Origin: Ceratotherium simum simum
Lineage: Eukaryota; Chordata; Mammalia; Perissodactyla; Rhinocerotidae
Assembly (NCBI RefSeq): GCF_000283155.1
Contig: NW_004454178.1
Location: 25,498,562 to 25,562,561 of the forward strand
Direction of reading: 5' to 3'
DNA length: 64,000 nucleotides
Shown here: piece by piece, positions 11,201 through 23,643 of the stretch
Numbering within the stretch: position 1 is the stretch's first letter
Layout of the letters: each line of letters opens with the position of its first letter
The notes under the pieces: generated by a model
Databases searched by the model: none
Told to the model about the DNA's origin: nothing
The model's input: the letters and a program-made list of their open reading frames with translations, nothing else
Translations under genes and position numbers: made by a program

Positions 11201-14200
11201 CCAAAGCTTGTTCAGAACACAAAAGCATTTCACTAGAAATAAAATTACAATTCCATTCGCCAAATAACAATGCCACATCAGGGCCGGCCCCGTGGCTTGG
11301 CGGTTAAGTGCGCGCGCTCCACTGCTGGTGGTCCCGGTTCGGATCCCGGGCGCACACTGATGCACGGCTTCTCCAGCCATGCTGAGGCCGCGTCCCACAT
11401 ACAGCAACTAGAAGGATGTGCAGCTATGACATACAACTATCTGCTGGGGCTTTGGGGGAAAAAAAAAAAAGGAGGAGGATTGGCAATAGATGTTGGCTCA
11501 GAGCCCGTCTTCCTCAGCAAAAAGAGGAGGATTAGCATGGATGTTAGCTCAGGGCTGATCTTCCTCACAAAAAAAAATAAATAAATAAAAAAAGAATGCC
11601 ACACCAACAGCCCTTGGGAGGATGGGACCCCAGTTTCAGAGCCCTCCTCCTTCATCCTTCCAGCTTCCCCCGTGGCCCTGCGAGGAGCCCTGGTTCCAGC
11701 ACTGACCCTGACTGCGCTTTATCCCTGAAGTAGTCATGAAAACCTTCGAGGCCCAGAACAACGAGTCACGAAGTCACCTGCGGCTCCTTGGATCCTACAT
11801 TTATCCTCAATCACTCCATCCTCCTTCGTTCAGATCCCAAGACAATAAAAATCTCCCACTTGTCTACCCTGATAGGGTCATTCACCCAGAAAATGTTCAT
11901 TTCTAGCACACGTATTTATGTCAACATGGAAGTGGCTCGGCAGAATCCTGAGGTGTATGGAACCACCCCCGTCTGAGATGGGAACGTGCGTTTGACCTGC
12001 CCACACGGTGTCGGTTTGCTGCCCACTTTAGACAAAGAGCATCAGGATGTCCTTACGGTTGGCAGGGCCTTTGGTTGCCGGTCCCAGGATGCGCCAGGTT
12101 TGCAGTCGGGCCCCGCACCCGCCATCCCTGTGGTCCCCGCTGTCCCTGGGGCTGCGGTGCTGCCCTCGGGGCCGTCCTCTAGCTGCAGCAGGTTGAGCTG
12201 CAGGGGTGAGCTGCTGCGGGACTGGAAGAGTGGTGGGGAGGCCCTGCCCGGGGGTCCGGCGGCCGGCAGTGGGGTGGCCGCTCTCGACGCTGGTGGCTCA
12301 CACTCTGCCCGAGGACAAGCACATGGCTGTTTGGGGGGCGAGGTCCGACCGGGGAACTGGGGCTGCGAGGCAGGGATCATCTCGGACGGGAAGCTAGGCT
12401 GGCCAGGGAAGAAGGCCGGGGGCAGGTTTGAGGTCACCGGGGGGAAAGAATAGCTGGGGACCACCAGTGCCATGACTGGGGTCAAGGGGGCGGCGAATGG
12501 CGGGGGCTGGACGGCAAACTCGTGCTGGGTGTCCATGGGCACTGCGGGTACCGCGAAGCCGGCGTGGGGAGCCCCAGGCGCTGCTGCCACGTTCCCTTGT
12601 GCCGGCACGACTCCTGGGGCTGGAAACACGGGCAGGGAGTAAGCTGGCAAGGGGGCGGAGAAGGGCATGGCCGGACAGCTGGACTGGGACGTGTCCGACG
12701 GTGACCAGGCGGTGGCGTTCAGGCCCACCAGCGGCGGCCGGTGGGGCATGGGCCCCCCAGACCCAGTGCTCTCGGAAGAGTCCCGAGGCTTGACCCGTTT
12801 GGACTTCAATTTTCTGTTCTTCCCAGTTTTTTTCCAAGATGAATCTATTCCAGAGGTATTTCTTAGTCCAGGAGCAACTAAAATAATGGAAAAACCAGCA
12901 GAGTTAAAATGTAAAAGTTTATGTGATTTCTATTATGTCAATTCTCAGAGACTGGCAGAGTCTCAGACACTTGAAGGCACCTCCCAGTTCAACAGTGCCC
13001 TGTGCCCAGGTGCCAGCCAGGTCCCGGCGGGTCCACCATATGGTTTTCCCTGATCTTCAGTGAAGTAAGAAAAATCAGGGCAAAACGCTGTTTTCCTGAA
13101 ACCAGAGTCAATCATTTAAAGGACTGCCCTTAATTGCACGATCATGTTCCTTATTTCCTTCTGGTATTAAAATCTCCTTTCTTTCATAAAATTATAGTGA
13201 TGATAAGTGGTATTAAAAAGGTTTTATTTGTCCAAAAAATAAAGAAGCTGGCACGTCTATGCTGTTCCCGAATGCTGGCTTGTGAAATCTGGAAGGTAGC
13301 ACCACTGAGCTCATCGAACCTTGTTTTTCAATTTTATGAGCTTTATCACTACCGTTCCTTAAAAAGAGATGTTTGCTGCTTCACCTGTCAAACAAAGCCT
13401 GTGATTCCAGCCCGAGCAGAAGGGAACACTTGCCCTCAGAACCAAATTCTTCCTCTCTGATGACAAGTGCTGCTGAGATGATGCCTTCTTTAGGAGGGTG
13501 GAGGGACTCAACTGGTGACAGGAAGGATTCCGGGCATGTCCCCATGCCTCCCCCAGGCACAGGCCAGTGCTAGGAGCACCGTGGGCTGGGGGTCATGCTA
13601 TGCCTGGGGTGGGACGGGCACTGGGATGGTCCCAGGAACCTCCGTTTTTCCTCTCACGCTCACAGGGTAACTCGGGGCTCTTGCACAGGTATGTGGGGAC
13701 AGCTCCTATCAGCTGTGCCAAGGGGGCTTCCTCGCCTTTGCTACATGCTGAAGGCACTGGGCCAGCCCAAGGCAAACTGCTAAGTGGGTGCAGGTTTTGC
13801 GACTCAGACTGGTGTTTTTCCTATAGGAAATCTGTCCCCTGGTGGGACCAGTGGCTAAGCACTGGGCTCCTGCGATATCACATCAGGGTCTGGGTAGGGC
13901 TGCTGTGGACAGCTGGGCAGTCTGTGCACTGCATAAACTGCTGGGCCAAGGGGGCAAGAGGAAGCTAGAACTCTGCCCATGGGGTGGCTGTGCCCAAGGT
14001 GCGGGAGGACATTTTTTCTGTCCACAGAGTTCCCTCTATGGCCTGGCAGTAACCCTGAGTCTGGGGAAGAAGAAGAAAAGGAAAAGAATGGAAAAGACAT
14101 AATCCTTAAGGAGGGTGTCAGCCTCTTTCACCTCTTAGATGTTCGCTCCTGTGTGTCTGCCTAGACACCTGGAGGGGCTGGCTCCTTGGGGCGTGTGGGT

Positions 14201-17200
14201 CTCCTGGGCTCACCAGCTCTGATCTGTGTCAGGCCCTGGGAGCCCAAGGAAGAGGTGGCATCTCTGATCAGCCCAGCCCCATCCGTGGGGCCTGGGATGG
14301 CGGCTGGGGGTCATGAGCCAGGCTCCTGGACCAGAAAAGGGACAAAAAAGCTAGTCTATTCTACTTTATCCTTTGCCCTTTGACCTGGCGGCTCTCGGCC
14401 TAAAGGGCAGCTGATGCCCCACAGGCTCCACCTGGCTTTGGAATCTGCAGTCTAGCCCTGAGGTCAGCCCAGCCGGGAGGGGCCGTCTTCTGGGGAGAAG
14501 GGTGCCATGTCCTCCTACAGTGTCAGCCCGACAGCTCCCTCAGGAGCCCGACACCAAATGCTCCAGCCGTACCGCACTCACACTCTCTGAGGTGAATTAG
14601 CTCGCGGCCGACCTGCTTCTCCGAGGGTCCCACCTGAGTGGCAGGTGACCTGCCCCTCGTGGTCACCCAGGCAAGAAATGTCTGGTATGGCAGCATTGCG
14701 ACTGCCCCCGCCCTGTGTTCCACAGGGGCTAGCCTGGGACTGTCACTGCTATTTATAGCACTGTTCCCCTGGGAACACGAGATGACATTCTTGAGAGTGT
14801 TCCACCTGGTGGGGGATCAGAATTGGCCACCACAAAACATGTCTCTTTGCCTTATTTTCAAGAACAGAAGACTCTGAAAGAAACTTTGACCTCCCCCCAC
14901 TAGCTGCCTAAAAGAAATCTAAGATAGAAGGCCTGTCCCCAGGACAGGCCATCACCATAGATGACTCTGGGTATTGATAGACTGGGAGGGTCCTTGCTAA
15001 GTTCATCGTTATCAAAGTTCTATTTACAAACATTGGCTTTTCCATCTCCATGTGAACTGCCTGCCTCCCCTTTGAAGTCTCAACCACTACCCCCAACACT
15101 CTCCTTTGTCTTTAGCTGAAAATGGTATTTAAGATGAGAGCCTCTGCCATTTTGGCGAGTTGCTCAGTTTTCCTGAGTCTCTCCCATGTTTGATTTTCTC
15201 CTGTTATTCTGTCTCATGTCAATTTAATTTGCAGCCCAGCCAGAAAGACCTAGAATGGGTAGAAGAATTCTCTTCCTCCCCTACAACCCAAACAGACCGC
15301 ATCACTGGTCAAGATCCAACAACTATCTTACAAACTCACATGTCCTGAATTGGGGACATTTCACACTTTGCAAGCAGCACTGGCCTCAGTACCATTAAGA
15401 ATAACATTTTTTAAAAAGTCCATATTGAATTCAGGTATCACCACTTACTTCTTTCATTCGACTGCCCCTTGGATCTTCCTTGTAAGTAATAATGGCAGTG
15501 AGACTGGAAAACGTCAAGTTTCCTGATTTCTTTGAACTTCAGCAGGAAGCTCTGCTCCTCCTTCTGGGTGTGGGCGGCCAGCACCTCCTTGGTGAGGCCC
15601 AGCTTCCGGAAGGGCTCCTTCTCCGGGCCAAGGCTGCAGGGCAGGGCAGGGCCCGCCGGGCAATCCAGGGACTCAGGCCCACTTGCAGGGTCTTCCATGG
15701 TCTCTGTAAGAGAAGACGCAGACCTCTCATCCGCAAGGGCCCTTGTCTTTTCAACAACTGGAAAAACCCACACTGCATCTACGGAGAAGAGAAATCCTCC
15801 ACAGACGAGGTTACTTCACAATGCCCATGGCATGGGAATGAAAGTCGGGACGCAGCCCTTCAGCTTTCTGAGAAAGGTAGCAATAAGAGGTGAAAGCATG
15901 ACAGAAAGCCCTGATCACCAGGGGGCTCCAGGGTCAGTCTTCTCAGCAAATCGAAATTTGGGGTTTCAGCCTCTGACGCTGAAGGTACCCCAGGCTGTCC
16001 TTAGCTTTTCAAGCACAACAGACTGAGGCTGGTGTGCAACCCCGTCCGGGTCAGGACCATGGGGTGTGACAGCATGATCAGTGGAATGGTGGGTGCAGGC
16101 AGGGCAGGGCAGGCGGGACCCACTGGCCGTCCTGAAAGGGGGTTTGGACACTGACTCTTTGGCTTGTACTTTTTCCTCATCATCTCTCTTTTCCAGGCAA
16201 AGCGCAAATTCAGGATTCATTTTACTCATGGCTGTGCTGAAGAACAAGACACCTCTGCGATGATGCCCTCCGCTGTCCTGCTGGTACAGGGGTACTGGCT
16301 CCTGTCCTCCAACAAGGGAGGGAGGTGTGAAGGGGTGGGTGGGGAGCCCTCGGCACCAACTAACGGGGGATTCCTGGGATCCCTGCTCAGTCAGTCCTGG
16401 GGGGCCTAGGCTCAGCACCACTGCCACCCCTTCCGTAGTCACAGACAACTGCCACCAGGTGGCGCCAGAGCGCAGTGGGGAATCAGGACAGGTGTGGCCA
16501 TGCCAGCCTAGCATTTCATGCGCCTGGATTTCCCGGAACCCCTTCACTAGGCTGTGGCAGGGTAGTTCTGCACTTGGATAAACTTTTTTTTTTTTTGCAG
16601 GGAAGGATTCGCCCTGAACTAACATCTGTTGCCAATCTTCTCTTTTTTTTCCCTCCCCAAAGCCCCAGTGCATGGTTGTATATCCTAATTGTAAGTCCTT
16701 CTGGTTCTTTTATGTGAGCCGCCTCCACAGCATGGCTACTGACAGACAGGTAGTGTGCTTCTGTGACTAGGAAGCTAACCCAGGCCACCGAAGTGGTGAG
16801 AGCGCCAAACTTTAATCGATAGACCATCAGGGCTGGCTCAAGAAAATTTTAAGATGGCAGTCAAAACTTCTAATTTTTATTGTTAAAATCTGATTGCCTT
16901 CAATACCATCTAAGAACCAACAAGTGTACCTAGCTCCGGCTGTGGCTTCTTGTCGCCCACGTGGACGATGGTGCTGCTGTAGCTGCACTGGCTGGTGAGG
17001 GACACCACGCTCTCCGCCTTGCCGGGCAGCGTCAGGGAGGTCAGGTGTGCACTGACATCCGCGTGGCTGTTCACCTTGGAGGGCGATGCTGTCTCTTTAT
17101 AAGAGAAGATGGAAGCAGACACAAAATGCAATAAAAATGAACCATTCAGATAAGACACGCCCCGTCTAGATGGTGCTCCAGGACCCAGGTGACCACACAG

Positions 17201-20200
17201 TCTGCACACATCCCGGTACGTGATTTGTCCTCAGGTATTTATTCACAGGGGACATTCTGAGATGGAAGAGTTACATTCTTACATCCCGAGTCCTCAGGGA
17301 GGAGGCAGGTGGCTGGGCAGCTGTGGACACTGTGGGTCAGGGGCCTCTGCCCAAGCCCGGAGCCCTTCCACAGGCCTGTGAGGAGGAGCTGCCCAGGCAG
17401 CCAGGAGCAGATTCTGGTGAGAGCCAGCAAGCAGTCTGTTCTCCTCACCTCGGGCTAGGGCACAGACCGTCCCTCACAGTGTGACTGTCCAATCGTGGTT
17501 CGTCAACAATGGGCTACCCGACTTCTGATCCTGGCAATGACCACCAGCAACACTCACAACATTTGAGGGGCCTGAGGTTTAATCTGACTCGTGGGGCATG
17601 CTAAGGTTCATAGCTCAGTGTTCTTCTGAGACACCACGGAAATGGGACCCACTTGAGAATGACCATGTGAGACGCCCCAGGCCACCAGCAGCCCCAGTGG
17701 GACCTGATCTCAAAGTCTAGAATCACCTTTACCTCTAACTCATAAGAAGGTTGCTGAGTTTTGAGTTAATTTGGTCATTTTTAAAATAGCCCACACCCCC
17801 ATACTGTGTTCCTGAAGTTGCTCAGAATTCACACGGGAGGGAAGAAGGGGGCTCCAGGCCTTCAAATGATGCCTGACCCCACTGTAGAGGATCTAAGTTA
17901 TTATGTGTTTAACAGCTCAAACAAACAAGATACCTGTGCAATGCAGCCCGGGGCTGACGGCGGCCTTCCGCTTATCGCTGCTCTTCTGTGTGCGGACGTT
18001 TGCCGGGAACTCGCACTTCCTCTTCAGGGTGGAGGCCTCGCTGCAGCTCTCCAGGTACCTGCGCAGAGGATCATAAAGGGCTCGTGTCACACAAGAGCCT
18101 GGAGAGCCGTGACAACCTCGGAGGAGGCCAGGAGTGCCCGCACCTGAAGACGTTGTCCAGGCAGCTGATCTGCTGATAGGAGCCGGCCGGCAGGTTCCTG
18201 CAGGCCAGCTCCTCGGGAGACCCGGCCTTCGGGGGGCTTGCCCCTGAGCTGTCCTCTTCCGCGGCCGGGACAACTGTCAGCTGAGCAGGGGAACTACTTT
18301 GCATTTCTGAAAGAATGACAAAAGTATTCTTTTAGTTAATGTTTGTTTCCCCCTCAAAATACACTGTGCGTTTATAAAGCATTTTAATTCTGCCTAAAGA
18401 TAAGGCTGGGGGCTCAGAATACGCTTCGCAGACGCAGAGGCCCAGTGACAGCCTGATATGCAGGCAGCCGTGCAGGGGCAAGTGCTGCTGTGCCATTGCA
18501 GGAGCCTGGAGGGACTGCTGCCTGGGCTGGGGGCTCGGCAGCACTTGACCTGGGCTGTCCCCACGGTCAGGACTCAGCAGTGGGAAAGGCCGGTGCTTGA
18601 ACTCCTGAAACTTTCAGGGTAAATAAGATCCCAGGTGCTTTACAGTGCACCAGTACTCCCTGCCCTGGGAGGGTCAGTTGTTTCGATCACGACCCAGCAG
18701 GAACAACAACAATAATAATAACTGCAGCTCACCGTGGACGTTTCTGTTCTTGCCCTTATCACACGCACCACGTGCTCTCCCCCGAGGGGCCCTCAAGGGC
18801 AGAGCCATGTCCTGCTCATTAGCGTGGCCCCAACACCCAGCACGGAGTGTAGCATGCAGTGTGTCCACCCAGGGCAAAGTGCACGCCTACGTATCCCGAA
18901 GGCCAAAACTCCTGGCCAAGAGGAGACCTGGGGCGGCTCATTGGAGGCTTCCTGGAGGAGGCGAGGCCTGAGGGCAAAGGATGAGCAAGAGCCCAGCAGG
19001 GGAAGGGGACTGGGGTGTGTGTGTGTGTGTACGTGCAGAGGGGCAGCATGAGCTCACGTGTGAGGGTGTGAAGTCTCAGCATGGTGAGGCGGAGTCAGGC
19101 TGCAGCTGGGGTGGGCTGGCAGCCCCGTGCCAGGGGGGCCCCATGTGAGAGGATGGCCCAAGAGCAAAGCTGGCGCCTTCTACTTCAGACAGGTTCAGGT
19201 TTGAATGTTTGCAGGAGAGCTGAGTGTGTGCGTGTGCTCACGTGAGTGTGCACATGACCCTACGGCCACTCTAGAGCGAGGAGAACAAGGGGCCGTTGCG
19301 GCAGAAACGCACACTCAGCCACATCCCGCCAGGTGCCCGAGCACGTGAGGGTCTGTGATGCCGAGTGAGCGAAGGCCCCGCTGCCCTGCGTCTCACAGAC
19401 GTGGATCACTGAACAGGGAGGGGATGTGGCACACACTTAAAAGGTAAATTTCCTGCCATCCAGAGTTAAAATTAAAGCCAGGTTCCTCTTCCCACCTTGC
19501 CATACCAAAAGTTTATTAAGGAAAACAGTGAATAATTTTCACCTGTAGCAGATTTTTTCTTTTGTTCTCCAGATCCATCAGGATGATGACTTTTGTTCTT
19601 CACCTTGTTACCATTTTTACAAATTTCCTTGAAGGAAAACAAAATGAACATATTATTGACTGTAGGACACCCACTATGTACTACAGCCCATCTCCCCCAC
19701 TGAGACAGAGAAAAGCCAAAATAATCCCCGCAACATAGAAGTACATTCCAAATGAGAATTCAGAGAGGCAGAGCTAGATAAAATGTATTTGATGATTCTG
19801 AAGAATGATAAAAAATAAAGCGGAATGGAAGGTTACACTCTCTTCTTTCTATCCTACAGTTAAATCTTCACTTTTGCTTGATTTGCCTGCTTTAAATAAT
19901 TTTCACCCAAACCTTTAGCCAGTTTTTAGCTGCTTCCACTTTTAAGAGGTTACAGAATAAGCCCCAAGTGAGCAGTTTAGAGAGTGGCCAGGGGTAGCTA
20001 GGATTATAAAGGCATTGGTAACCAGCAAGTGGTTTTCAACGTGCTTTGTAACTCTCAAGCACGTCGGCAGACAGTTTCTCAGGGGCAGAGAGGGACGTAC
20101 GGCTCTCCTCGCGCAGGAGTCCTCACGGCCATTGCTGTCACTGGAGGAGGTCTGGCTCATGAGGTGCTCGTGAGACCCGTTGCTGCCCAGGCTCCCATAG

Positions 20201-23200
20201 CCACTGGAGCCGCTGTGGGGGACAGGCTGGGGAGAGAGCAGACAGGAGGACTGTGGACATGGCCGGGGTGCGGCTGAGCTCTCTAGGGAGAACTATGGGT
20301 TTAGTCCCCCCACCATGCCCATTTCACAGATAAGCTCTGACCTGCCCAGGGGTGCTCGGGGAGGACGAGGTGGGGCCAAGTTTGAACCCAGGGTCAGGCT
20401 GCAGGGTGGCCTCCCAGCCTCCAACAGTGCCAGGTCCCTGGATCCCAGTCACCAGGGAGCCTCCCTAAGAGGGAATTCATTCAACCCTCTCCCTCAGCTC
20501 ACAGGGCTGTGGGCCCGTCCCGGCCAGCCTAGGTTCCACTGAGGGGGTTTTGGAAACAGAAAAAGGTGCATTACACTTTTGCCACAGTCTATGGTGACCA
20601 AGAAGCACAAAGCTGCTCAGCCGTGGGGCTCACGGTGCTCACACGCATTTTTCGTGAGTGCTGTGGCCTCAAAGATAGGGAGAGGGCATTCTCAAGTCCC
20701 CTTGGAGCCGGTGCGGCGTCCTGGATGGGAGTGACCCACCCCTGGACACCCATGCAGAGCCAAGTATGGACCAGCGCCCGGGGCTCAGGGGCTGAGTCGG
20801 GGTGCAGGGGTCTGGGCATGTCCTTCAGCCGCTCGCCCAGGGCTGCAGTTCAGACACAGACGCCCAAACACGCAAGAGTAGGCAGCCCTCCTGGGCAAGC
20901 TGCAGTGCATCCACTGTCTGGGGCCTGCCGAGACTTGGCCCAAACCAGCCCACACGTTGGTACAGAGAACACACCTGGGCACCAGGGCACGGGGGAGCGG
21001 GACGGGGTGAGACGCGCCTGAGAAGGAGGGGTGGCGACCCCAGCACTCAGGGCAGCTCCGGGGCTGTGCACCGAGGGGGAGGGGAGGGCGTCAGGTGGCG
21101 CACCCACCTGCAGCAGCAGCCGGTGGATCTGCTCTGTGAGCTCCTGAATGCTGGGGTGTGGGGCCTTCTTCTCCGCGCATGGCTGAGCTGAGAACACATC
21201 CTCATTCAGAGGGCCCCTGTGCGGTGTTCATTTGTCTCTGTTAGTCTGGGCCCCATGCCGCATGCCCCTGCCGGGCCCTGCCTCCTCCCGGCAGACCCCC
21301 AGGCTGCCACCTGCCCACTCACCACCTCCCTCCTCCTGCTCACTGCTCTGCCAGAATGAGGTCCCTCCCACCCGGGGTTTGGGGGCAGGTCACCAGGGGT
21401 ATGTGGTGGGAGGTGACTTGGGTCCTGGTCCCCCAGACCCGCCCTGTGCCACGTGCTGGTGGGGAAGCGAGGGCCCCGAGCCGCGCTGGGCACTAGGAGC
21501 ACTCACACCCTGACTCTGTGTCTCCCGATGATGAAGGAGATCTTCCTGCTCCACGGGTTGATGAAGCTGGACCAGCTGGTGTCCAGCGTGATGTACTCTC
21601 CGTTCCGGGCGCGGAACCGGATGGGAGAAGAGTCAAAAGGCTGCCCGCCAGACTGCACGACTAGGAGAGCAAGAACAGAGATCAGGGCAAGAGGAGAAGC
21701 AGCCCGCGTCTGCGGTGGGAGAAGACAAGTCAAGATGCACTCGATTGCGGGATCGTCTGAAAACTTAAGACATGCCAACACCTCTTCAAAGCCACAGCTT
21801 TCAACCCCCCAGTTTGCTTTAAATTGCAACAAGGGACTATTTCCGGTAGCATCATTATATATTTCAGGATGCACATCTCTGCTAGCCTCGACTGGTCTTC
21901 TCTAAGGGGGACGCTTGGTGTCTCCCGTGTCTGTGAGGCCTGGGCGTGGTGGGGACATGTGTCATCCACTCCCCTGGCCTGATCACTACCTCTCCCACCA
22001 CAGCAGGAAGGACCTGTCCCCAGTCCTCCCACCTGCTGGCGAAGCCAACAGTAAACATGAGATGCCAGGACTCAGGCCATGGGCCATAAAGGAACCCATG
22101 CGAGTTGACCACTCTGGATCAGTCAGCTGACAGCACTAGGATTCCAGCAGGGAGGCAGCATCCAGACCCACACATTGTTAGCCGGTTGGACCCATCTGAG
22201 TTGGGTGCCAACCTCAGGGGGAAGCCCCAGGAGCATATTAGCTTTGTCAAAGCCTTCAGGATTTACCATGTAAAGGGGACCTACTCTTTTTATGGATGGC
22301 GAGCATCAAGGGCCTGTCACTGGGGTGAAGCTGCACGAGCACGGGGGTCTCGATCAGGTCCTGAGGTAGGTAGCCCAGGAGGGGGACCGCCCTGCAAGGC
22401 AAGGACACACATACGCATCATTGTGTAGCTCGTGCCCAGTCTCAGCCCCACAGCTGCACGTCAGGATGCATTCCAGAATATGTCCTCCAAACAGGGCAGC
22501 AGACCACCACAAGAGCCGTCTTACTCATTGGGAAAAAGAGACAGACCCCAAATTCCCCAAAGATCAAGATTTGGGAAATAGGCTGCAGAGAAATGGTCAG
22601 TCTTTCAATTATCAGCAAATAAATGATGGCAGCAACCGCGGGTCTGTGGTGGGAAACAAGGCCCTACTAGGCCCCCCGTGGCCCTGCGAGGCTAAGTGCT
22701 TTAGCTTTGTGTCTAATTTCCCGAAGGAAAAAATCAGAATAATGTTTTTGTGTTTCTTCTTTTAAGATCTTTTTCTTTTTTTGTGTCATGCGTAAGTCTG
22801 GTCAGACCATGGCCTGGCATGGATTTTTTTTAACAAGTTTTGCCTGGACTTGGACAGCCCCGTCTGTGTGCATCTTTTCCAGCTCAGGCTGTTCTCCTTC
22901 TCCGGTTACTTTGGCCTCTGCGTCTGGTCCGCGTTCTGTGGCTCCTGTGGAGGCGCCATTACTGGCAGAGGGCCTTCGCTCCGTGCCCATCAGGTCTTCG
23001 CTTGGAGCTGTTACTTTGCTTTCTGGAAGAATGTTCTGGGTTGAATGTCTCAGCACCTCTTCTGCATGTGTGTGTCCAGTGTCTTGTTTGCATCCAGTGT
23101 CCTCTGTCGCGTCCAGTGCCCTCTGCCTGCTCAGCGGCTGTCCCCTCTCCCGAGCTGCATCTCAGTCTCCCCCTGGAGGCCAGTCTCTTTGCATCCAAAC

Positions 23201-23565
23201 AGATGTTTTCATAAACTCTTCTGCTCACGTGGAAGGACACTCTCCTTCAAGCCTTTCGAGTGAAGCCTCCCCGTTCCCTGTGGTGTGGAACTTTCTCGTG
23301 GGCCCAGCATCATTCTCTGATTTTCTCCTCCCTGTCTGAGGCACGCTGTCTCCATGCCTTGTGTTTTCCTTTGGACAGGTTGTACAGAATGTCCCTGGCG
23401 CCCTCCCAGGTCAAGGCCTGGCCAGAGGAGGAAGGGGGGCAGAGGGGAGTGGAAGAGGAGGAGGGTGAGGAGGAGAAGAGGGAGCGTGGGGAAGAGGCGG
23501 GAGGAGGAGGGTGGAGAAGAGGAGGAGGAGGACGAGAGAGAGGAGGAAGGGGGGGAAGAGGAGAT

Positions 23566-23643
<78 letters not shown>

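Larger units (their letters stand above)
10547..16929 (-). other. PER2 introns 17, 18 and 19
   Basis: Introns lie at 15704-16929, 12878-15448 and 10547-12056. Intron 19 carries an ERE SINE with clear target duplications. Intron 17 carries a diverged minus-strand SINE close to exon 17. Intron 18 shows no repeat that I could name with confidence and no supported gene. Confidence 0.75.
17095..22284 (-). other. PER2 introns 10 to 16
   Basis: Introns lie at 21661-22284, 21217-21506, 20227-21107, 19628-20100, 18307-19542, 18059-18143 and 17095-17933. A short GT repeat is at 19014-19030. Otherwise they look like unique, moderately GC-rich intron with no SINE seen. Intron 15 is the shortest, at 85 bases. 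Confidence 0.8.

Noticed and set aside
12394..12837. 147-codon minus-strand frame inside exon 19
   Set aside because: It is a shifted-frame shadow of the proline-rich PER2 exon.
22802..23240. Minus-strand frames of 85-93 codons in intron 9 with varied, protein-like composition
   Set aside because: No recognised family, overlapping frames of equal quality, and adjacent short tandem units. I could not support a gene or a processed pseudogene.
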